Source: Alteromonas sp. 5E99-2 (GTDB taxonomy: Bacteria; Pseudomonadota; Gammaproteobacteria; Enterobacterales; Alteromonadaceae). From it: a stretch of 64,000 nucleotides of DNA. Position 1 is the first letter of the stretch; the number at the start of each line of letters is the position of its first letter. Below the pieces are notes generated by a model that worked only from the letters and a program-made list of their open reading frames with translations, did no database searches and was not told the origin of the DNA. The position numbers were made by a program, and so were the translations under genes. The stretch is taken from NCBI RefSeq assembly GCF_017368475.1, contig NZ_JAFNJE010000013.1, positions 1-64,000 of the forward strand. Reading direction: 5' to 3'. This document shows positions 59,144-64,000 of the stretch, piece after piece.

Positions 59144-60615
59144 TTAGTGTCTCCCTTTGCTTCAACTTTGTTCAGTATTTCTTGGTAGATATCAACTACC
59201 CACGAGTCCATTGCTCCATGCTTGCCGACATTACCTTCTATCGCGAAATCCAAGTAAAGCTGCGTTGTTCGAAAGGACTCATGAGAAAGCAAGAGCATGA
59301 GTTTGTTCTTTATATAATCAGGAGAGTAGCCTCTTTCCAACATGGCTATTGCCCAATATGTCGCGAAAGTAGCTCGAAGATCATGTACATCTCTCTCTAA
59401 ATTAGGTTTCCCTAGTTTCTTTAATTCTGCTCTAACTTTTGCAATTGAATTTTGTACACTGGTTTCTTTCATGCGCTCGCCAGAGCTGTTGATAAAGAGT
59501 GGTAGAGGCTGGTCAGGATTATCCTTCCCGTACTTACTTTCGTGTTTAAGTTGTCTATCTTTGTAGGTTTTCGTTTGTGTGTAATCCCAAAGCAACTGCA
59601 TTAAAGTTGCTGAAATTTGCAGATTGGTAGCTTTGTTGAACTTTCTCAATAGAGATAATCTGAAAACGACGCGCTTTTGCCTAGGATTGAAAATTTCGTT
59701 GTGATTTATCTGAACGACTTCAAATGATCTGAGTCCACCAAATAAGCAACACTTCAAAAACAAACCATATGTGCGATGGCGATAAACGCCGCTATCCATT
59801 AGAAGCTTTAGTTCTTCGCCGTTGTACGGTTGCAATCCTTTTCTTGGTTTTTTGTCTTTTGGTTTATCCTCAGCAGCGAGAGCAAGATTACTAATGTACT
59901 TTTTAACTGAGTTTTTATGATCGTAACTTGTGCCCGGTAAAGCAAATAAAGCACTAGCATAATCATTTCGTTTTACCGAGATTGCTTTGTATTTAACAGA
60001 GAAAGGGAGCGCGTCAACTTCAGCTCGTCTATAGGACCACAGATAAAATATTTTAAGGCTATTTAGGACTCTTTCACCTGTTGTAAAAGCCAACTCATCG
60101 TTTTTAATTTGCTGCCTTATATATTCTCTAAAATTCCATACAGGTAAAAGAGCCTCAGCTTCGTCCACTGAATTTGGATCATAGTTTTGCGGAACAGCCA
60201 TAATCTCTTCATAAGATATGTCGCTATCAATCATCCAGTCTAGGTATCGCTGTAGATCTTTGGCTATAGGGTCTAAGCTGCTAACTTGAATTCCTTTGCC
60301 TTTTTTGGCTCCAAGCTCGCCTTGAGACCAGACATATTCTTCGTTACAGGTGTTCTTATTTTTACTTAATGAAAAGTTACCCTTATGCCTTTCGATCATA
60401 TAGAGATTAAACTCCATACATTCTTTTATTCTCGTCGGGTGAAATAAGAGAGGGAAGTTTTCGACTTCATCGTTTGTGTGGTAAGCCAATGAACGAAGCT
60501 GAGAGTCTTTGAATTGCTCTTCGAAGTATCTGTCTTGATTATCAACCTCAAAGTATGGAAGTTTCCCAAGGTTGATTTTTGTGTTCAGAATTTTGGATTT
60601 AGTTTTACTAAGCAT
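59140..60615 (-). CDS. intA: Tyrosine recombinase IntA of an SE-type element
   Basis: A 491-residue tyrosine recombinase, first gene of the operon. Catalytic residues (numbered from ATG 60615): Arg 296 in FGGLRSFEVVQ, His 411 and Arg 414 in RDVHDLRATFATYWA, His 445 in LLSHESFRTTQ and Tyr 454 in LYLDF. An N-terminal SAM-like DNA-binding domain precedes them. The frame is open to ATG 60783, but that extension is AT-rich low-complexity sequence over the promoter; ATG 60615 has GAGG six bases upstream and is preferred. Together with tfp, intB and srap it forms the SE recombination module. Confidence 0.82.
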   Translation of the reverse strand: MLSKTKSKILNTKINLGKLPYFEVDNQDRYFEEQFKDSQLRSLAYHTNDEVENFPLLFHPTRIKECMEFNLYMIERHKGNFSLSKNKNTCNEEYVWSQGELGAKKGKGIQVSSLDPIAKDLQRYLDWMIDSDISYEEIMAVPQNYDPNSVDEAEALLPVWNFREYIRQQIKNDELAFTTGERVLNSLKIFYLWSYRRAEVDALPFSVKYKAISVKRNDYASALFALPGTSYDHKNSVKKYISNLALAAEDKPKDKKPRKGLQPYNGEELKLLMDSGVYRHRTYGLFLKCCLFGGLRSFEVVQINHNEIFNPRQKRVVFRLSLLRKFNKATNLQISATLMQLLWDYTQTKTYKDRQLKHESKYGKDNPDQPLPLFINSSGERMKETSVQNSIAKVRAELKKLGKPNLERDVHDLRATFATYWAIAMLERGYSPDYIKNKLMLLLSHESFRTTQLYLDFAIEGNVGKHGAMDSWVVDIYQEILNKVEAKGDTK

Positions 60616-60987
60616 TGTTTCCTCAAGTTGATTTGAAACAAGGGTAACAGTGCTATTTACTTTTGTAAAGAATGGGGTATTATACATATTTGTATAATGA
60701 AATATATTCGCTTTATTTAACCTGTTGATATAAAAGAAAAAGTTCATTTCTTCGGCTGAAAAATAATTTTTATTTAATTTCATTTAATTGTTTTTTGCCT
60801 AAAAATTATCCATGCTGTGTTACTTATTATTAATTTGCGACAATATTTCTTTGAAATAACCCTTATTTCATTGGCTTTTCAGAGAAGCCTGTCTCCACAT
60901 GCGGACGAAATGGATTTACTCTGATGTAAGAAGATAAAACAGATCCCGAACTATTCTTGATGACTTTGGTGCTGTGGGCCAGACGTC
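60616..60987. other. Regulatory gap upstream of intA
   Basis: These 372 bases separate intA from divergent cargo. They contain the TGTTACCC-related site (60642-60649, minus strand), the palindrome over the likely intA promoter (60679-60698) and very AT-rich sequence from about 60,700 to 60,860. Beyond that I see no gene or strong signal. Confidence 0.6.
60679..60698. promoter_or_regulatory. Palindromic operator candidate over divergent -10 boxes
   Basis: ATTATACA (60679-60686) and TGTATAAT (60691-60698) are perfect reverse complements with a four-base spacer. Each arm contains TATAAT, on the minus strand 64 bases ahead of intA and on the plus strand facing the cargo. No good -35 box is visible, which suits a regulated promoter. 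A repressor dimer site is inferred. Confidence 0.5.
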
Positions 60988-61371
60988 ATGCGGTTTGGTA
61001 TATGTATGTCTTTTGAAAAAGATGAACTGCTTATGAATATCAAAAGGCAGTCGAAGCGCTTGTCGAAAAAATTATCTTGCCCCCTTGGGCAAGCCCAAGA
61101 AGCTATGGCCATATGTGTTTACGAGTGCGGTAGCTATAGCGAATTGTTGATACAGATTAGGTCAGCATCTTTCCGAGATCCTCGTTTAGTTTTAGCTGCA
61201 TTGTCACCCGGCTCCGATTTATTTTTATTTAAAGTGTTGGCGGATAAACTTGATAGCATTCTGAGAAATTTTGATAACAAATTTCAAGATTACGATATTA
61301 ATGAAGAAATGGTTATATCCCTTTTTGGCCTTGGGATTGAAGAGTTTAAAGTTAAGATTTCAAGTCAATAA
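60988..61371 (+). CDS. Hypothetical protein with an AKRL-type N-terminal helix motif
   Basis: A 127-residue protein of unknown function, first cargo gene upstream of intA. The segment NIKRQSKRLSKKLSCPLGQA and the following ECGSYSELL follow a pattern (basic helix, L-sxxQAxExxA, G-xxxW/ELL) found at the start of many plasmid and island proteins, perhaps a small nucleic-acid or protein-binding helix pair. The rest is acidic and helical (NKFQDYDINEEMVISLFGLG). Start uncertain: ATG 60988, 61006 or 61033 are all in frame and none has a strong ribosome site. It is soluble and lacks catalytic motifs. Confidence 0.5.
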   Translation: MRFGICMSFEKDELLMNIKRQSKRLSKKLSCPLGQAQEAMAICVYECGSYSELLIQIRSASFRDPRLVLAALSPGSDLFLFKVLADKLDSILRNFDNKFQDYDINEEMVISLFGLGIEEFKVKISSQ

Positions 61372-61576
61372 TTGGAACTGCACTACAGTTGTTTTTTTAT
61401 TTTTAAACGATAATATTAGGTGGGGCTGCACGGACAGCCTACGCCTACGCATGGTCATTTTTATCTTGTCCATGAACAGTGAAGCGGAGCATCCGTAAAA
61501 ATTTGGTTACTTGAACAATAAATAAAGCAATGTGTTGGTAGGCCATTGTTTATTTAAAAGTTGTTTGGAGAACTAA

Positions 61577-62608
61577 ATGATCTCACTTTATCAATTAAAA
61601 AATAAGCTTAACATTCAAGCAAAAGAATTTGCTAAGTTATTAGAGTTTCCTGATCTTTACGCACAAGGTCTGTGGGCTAGAGGTGTTTATAACTGTTCCC
61701 ATTTTTCACAAGCGCATGAGCGTCTGCAAGATGCTTTTGATAGCCGCAATTTAAATTCAATTCTAGAACACAACTCATTTAAATACTTGATGATCAACGA
61801 ATACGATGATCAAGAAATCATAGATTCACTTCATAAAGAAATCGAGTCAATGGCATCTGAAATTGAAAGTCTGATGCTTGTTGATATTGATACACTAGAA
61901 CTGATTTCTACGATATACAAAGTTTTAGGTTTGCCTGAAGATGCTCAATTTATAGTTAACACTGGTGCTGACTTTAGATTAGAGTGGCGGCCATATTTTG
62001 ATTCGTTTGATGATCCGTTGATAGTCCAATACGCAGACTTAAAATTAGACGGTTGCTACTACAGGCTAATTGCTTCTAAATTTCCATTTGAACAGCTCAC
62101 AATTGATAACATCAAAAAGTACATGTATATCACTCACGTTAATCATGACGGTGAATTCGAGGGCTGCATATCCGACGGAAATAGCTTTTCGAAACATGAA
62201 AATTGGTTGATGTTGACACTAGAATTGTTCAATAGCGGCAAAGTAAATAAGACTCAGTTCAATCCAACAACCTTCAAAATTGAGGGGATGCGCTATTTAG
62301 TGTATGGCTTCCCACTGATCCCTACTTTTGCATCTGACTGGCACAAGCCGGAGCTTTGTTTACAAGTCAAAAACGTAGATGGTGATCAAAAATTCATTGT
62401 TCACATTGATCAGCAAACCCTTGTTTTCTATGCACGCCGTGTTGATACCAACTTTTTTAACACTATCGACTATGAGAAATACATTTCATTGTATCAATCT
62501 AGCGTTTTGTCTCACTTTGATGCAGACAACAGTTTACTAAAAGTAGATGAGGTTAAGTATCTGAGTTTTTTCCGTCCATTTTGCATAGAAGATATCAATG
62601 GAGCATAA
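61577..62608 (+). CDS. Uncharacterised 343-residue cargo protein
   Basis: A 343-residue soluble protein that I do not recognise. The N-terminal 100 residues are helical (MISLYQLKNKLNIQAKEFAK, then an acidic helix SLHKEIESMASEIESLM); the rest alternates strands and is rich in aromatic and acidic residues (WRPYFDSFDDPLIVQYADLK). There is no signal peptide, membrane helix, ATPase or nuclease motif. GGAG eight bases before the ATG gives a firm start. The next gene starts two bases after its stop, so it heads a short operon of cargo genes. A role in defence or element maintenance is possible from location only. Confidence 0.6.
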   Translation: MISLYQLKNKLNIQAKEFAKLLEFPDLYAQGLWARGVYNCSHFSQAHERLQDAFDSRNLNSILEHNSFKYLMINEYDDQEIIDSLHKEIESMASEIESLMLVDIDTLELISTIYKVLGLPEDAQFIVNTGADFRLEWRPYFDSFDDPLIVQYADLKLDGCYYRLIASKFPFEQLTIDNIKKYMYITHVNHDGEFEGCISDGNSFSKHENWLMLTLELFNSGKVNKTQFNPTTFKIEGMRYLVYGFPLIPTFASDWHKPELCLQVKNVDGDQKFIVHIDQQTLVFYARRVDTNFFNTIDYEKYISLYQSSVLSHFDADNSLLKVDEVKYLSFFRPFCIEDINGA

Positions 62609-62610
62609 AC

Positions 62611-62927
62611 ATGAGACCAAGAGTAAAACTAACTAACGCCACACTTATATCTATTCAGTCAGATTCAGAAGAACAGGTTGAAAAGTGCTTTACGCCACAT
62701 TTGCTGAAGATAATGAAAATGGTAAAGAAGGAGATACCTTATTCACTACAAAGCAGATGGAAGTAAAGGATCGTGAATATCGAACTTTTGGTGCTGACTT
62801 TTATATCTTAGATGCTGAACCTAAAGAGTTTGAAGTAAATGCATTTGAGTTCAATTTAATGCATGAGTGTATGTACTCTCCTGATGAATTATCAGAACAG
62901 AGAGAAATGCTCCCGTCTAGCTATTAA
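62611..62927 (+). pseudogene. Frameshifted small protein, paralogue of the following gene
   Basis: From ATG 62611 (GGAG upstream) the frame reads MRPRVKLTNATLISIQSDSE and then leaves the family frame at a run of four A (62681-62684). Restoring one A would continue through EKVLYATFAEDNENGKEGDT to the stop at 62925-62927, giving about 105 residues. The joined product resembles the next gene along its length (TNATLISIQ versus KDANIVSVY; FYILDAEPKEFEVNAFEF versus CYVIDADHKLIDISFVEF; EQREML versus EMREQL). It is either a real mutation in a homopolymer or a sequencing error. Function unknown. Confidence 0.6.
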
Positions 62928-62941
62928 TTGGGAGTTAACAA

Positions 62942-63289
62942 TTGGATAAAACATATTTAAAGGATGCCAACATAGTATCTGTTTACGACTATAAGGAATT
63001 TGAACAAAACTTTCTTGGCGAGTTTTTATCGGGGGTTGTTATTGACGATGAAACATTTAGATTTCGGCCCTTTGAGCAAATAGTGACTTCAAAGGTTGTT
63101 GGCAAATCTACTGTCGAGGATAATTTAGAAGTCATCACGCATAGTGGAAGTTGTTATGTGATAGATGCTGATCATAAGTTAATTGATATTTCGTTTGTTG
63201 AGTTTGTTGTCATGAGAGCCGGACCTTATTCAGCAGATCGTATTTTAGAAATGAGAGAACAACTTAAGTCTCAAAATAAAAGTCATTAA
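62942..63289 (+). CDS. Small cargo protein, intact member of a paralogous pair
   Basis: A 115-residue acidic soluble protein of unknown family. It begins at TTG 62942, eight bases after GGGAG; no ATG is available in the expected place, and the paralogous frame upstream starts at the matching point. Alternating strands dominate (SCYVIDADHKLIDISFVEFV) with a C-terminal helix (DRILEMREQLKSQ). The neighbouring broken paralogue suggests a tandem duplication. No catalytic motif is visible. Confidence 0.55.
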   Translation: MDKTYLKDANIVSVYDYKEFEQNFLGEFLSGVVIDDETFRFRPFEQIVTSKVVGKSTVEDNLEVITHSGSCYVIDADHKLIDISFVEFVVMRAGPYSADRILEMREQLKSQNKSH

Positions 63290-63312
63290 ATAATGAAAAT
63301 AAGGGGCCTTGA

Positions 63313-63438
63313 ATGACAACAAAAAATTTAATAACTGATCAGCTTAGTGACTTTAAGCAAGAGCTGTGCTTTGTTTTGAGATCAATTAATTGTTTGATCG
63401 AAGATACTAATGCTTTAGACGTTGGAAAATACTATTAG
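63313..63438 (+). CDS. Very small hypothetical ORF
   Basis: A 41-residue frame starting MTTKNLITDQLSDFKQELCF and ending DTNALDVGKYY. AAGGGG lies about eight bases before the ATG. It is likely a single amphipathic helix with two cysteines. It follows the 115-residue gene by 23 bases on the same strand. Coding status is uncertain because of its size. Confidence 0.35.
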   Translation: MTTKNLITDQLSDFKQELCFVLRSINCLIEDTNALDVGKYY

Positions 63439-63534
63439 ATTAGATGTCTAGAACTTCACTATGAATGACTAGACTCAATCATTGACAAAAAGCCTCTACG
63501 CTCCATAAGAGTTCAGCATGAGCTAAGCCATTCC

Positions 63535-63556
63535 CCTGCTGTTTCACAGCAGCAGG
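63535..63556. repeat. Hairpin with nearby TGTTACCC-like site
   Basis: CCTGCTG (63535-63541) and CAGCAGG (63550-63556) are perfect reverse complements; a shifted pairing CTGCTGT/ACAGCAG is also possible. No T run follows. A one-mismatch copy of the element 9-mer (TGTTACCCA on the minus strand) lies 30 bases further on. Confidence 0.4.
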
Positions 63557-63646
63557 ATTCCTATTGTGGGGGGTATTTGTTAGTGGGTAACATTTAACCT
63601 GTTTGTATGGCTTTTTGCTATAATTAATGAGGTGAGGAGAGTATTG

Positions 63647-63823
63647 ATGAAGAAGCAGCTAGACATAAACTACCCATCGTTATCAGATATTGATATCGAC
63701 TTTGAAGCTGAGCTTGAATGCTCGCGAGAGAGTTCGTGCGAAGACAAGTCTTATACGTTTGAGACTCATCCGTTTTATAGTCAACTTGGCACAGTTGATT
63801 TTGAGATGCCTGATAATGACTGA
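63647..63823 (+). CDS. Small acidic hypothetical protein
   Basis: A 58-residue frame beginning MKKQLDINYPSLSDIDIDFE and ending FEMPDND. It is strongly acidic with two cysteines. GTGAGGAG eight bases before ATG 63647 is a strong ribosome site. The stop is TGA, after which the same frame stays open to the end of the window. I recognise no family. The acidic character recalls small DNA-mimic or antitoxin proteins, but nothing more supports that. Confidence 0.5.
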   Translation: MKKQLDINYPSLSDIDIDFEAELECSRESSCEDKSYTFETHPFYSQLGTVDFEMPDND

Positions 63824-64000
63824 AGTGAGTATAAGAGAGTAGTTATTCGGTTTGATAATTCAAATACGCTGAAACAAGCTCAAGCAAGCATGCAACTAGA
63901 GTCGTTAGCCTTACCTAAAGATATTGAAGTAATATTGAAGAGGGCTTTAACTGACCCCAGCATAACTACAGAGCATGTGTTAGAATTACTTCGTAAACAT
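63824..64000 (+). CDS. Open frame running off the window (partial, start unclear)
   Basis: Directly after the TGA at 63821-63823 the same frame continues without a stop to base 64,000, reading VVIRFDNSNTLKQAQASMQL and LPKDIEVILKRALTDPSITT. There is no ATG, GTG or TTG near the beginning; the first ATG is at 63890. The sequence has a protein-like pattern of helices. It may be a separate gene with its start at 63890, or the second half of one gene interrupted by the TGA. The end lies outside the window. Confidence 0.4.

Larger units (their letters stand above)
52071..64000. mobile_element. SE-type integrative element (intA-tfp-intB-srap), left end in phoH, right end beyond window
   Basis: From the point where phoH homology stops, composition becomes AT-rich and gene content foreign. 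The element carries a 41-residue ORF, a second phoH, the minus-strand intA-tfp-intB-srap recombination core and an uncharacterised plus-strand cargo. Two complete tyrosine recombinases flanking a non-catalytic recombinase-fold protein, with a small coiled-coil partner, is the architecture of the strand-biased circularizing integrative elements (SEs) known from Vibrio. The left boundary is placed by loss of PhoH homology and three TGTTACCCC sites; it may be off by some tens of bases. The right boundary and any remnant of the phoH 3' end would lie past 64,000. Confidence 0.72.

Noticed and set aside
60616-60783. Upstream ATG 60783 as the intA start, adding 56 residues
   Set aside because: The extension has low complexity, covers the palindromic promoter region and lacks a ribosome site; ATG 60615 has GAGG at proper spacing.

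Overview
The window is chromosomal DNA of a gammaproteobacterium of the order Alteromonadales (Alteromonas, Paraglaciecola or Aestuariibacter type). The grounds are the housekeeping gene orders ftsB-ispD-ispF-truD-surE-pcm-yqaA-nlpD-rpoS, rppH-ptsP-tauE/safE-lgt-thyA, fadBA, ispB // rplU-rpmA-obgE-folA and rapA-rluA, together with marine-type accessory genes. The genus cannot be fixed from the sequence alone. No rRNA, tRNA or CRISPR array was seen.

Layout. 1-46 is the tail of an EF-Tu gene with its terminator. 0.15-12 kb holds metabolic and envelope genes: a racemase, a LysE-type exporter, a secreted amidohydrolase, the fatty-acid oxidation pair fadBA, a lytic transglycosylase, pepQ and a class D beta-lactamase. 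12-35 kb is dense core genome: isoprenoid synthesis (ispB, ispD, ispF), ribosomal proteins and ribosome assembly (rplU, rpmA, obgE), folate and thymidylate synthesis (folA, thyA), the rpoS stress locus, proline catabolism (putA), mismatch repair (mutH), RNA decay (rppH), the nitrogen PTS (ptsP) and lipoprotein maturation (lgt).

35.2-38.5 kb is a small AT-rich island between thyA and a cpdP-like cAMP phosphodiesterase gene. It is bracketed by two diverged copies (49 of 56 bases identical) of the 3' end of that phosphodiesterase gene. It carries a double-glycine-leader, microcin-like peptide, a rhomboid-type intramembrane protease, a possible immunity-type protein and a zinc-ribbon membrane protein. 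38.4-50.7 kb returns to core and lineage genes: cpdP, an FAD oxidoreductase, rlmE, a SpoU methylase, an EEP-family lipoprotein, an AmpG-like permease, rluA and rapA.

50.8-64.0 kb is the most unusual region. A chromosomal PIN-PhoH gene (phoH) keeps its catalytic part but has lost its normal C-terminus near base 52,071. From there an AT-rich mobile element runs to the end of the window. It encodes a second, complete PIN-PhoH protein, then on the minus strand a tightly coupled intA-tfp-intB-srap set: two catalytically intact tyrosine recombinases flanking a recombinase-fold protein that lacks the first catalytic arginine, plus a small coiled-coil protein. This is the core architecture of the strand-biased circularizing integrative elements (SEs) described in Vibrio. 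The simplest reading is that the element inserted into the 3' part of phoH and brings its own intact phoH copy. Short TGTTACCCC repeats sit at the phoH junction, and a shorter match (TGTTACCC) lies ahead of intA. Upstream of intA lies uncharacterised cargo, including one frameshifted and one intact member of a paralogous small-protein pair. The right end of the element is outside the window.
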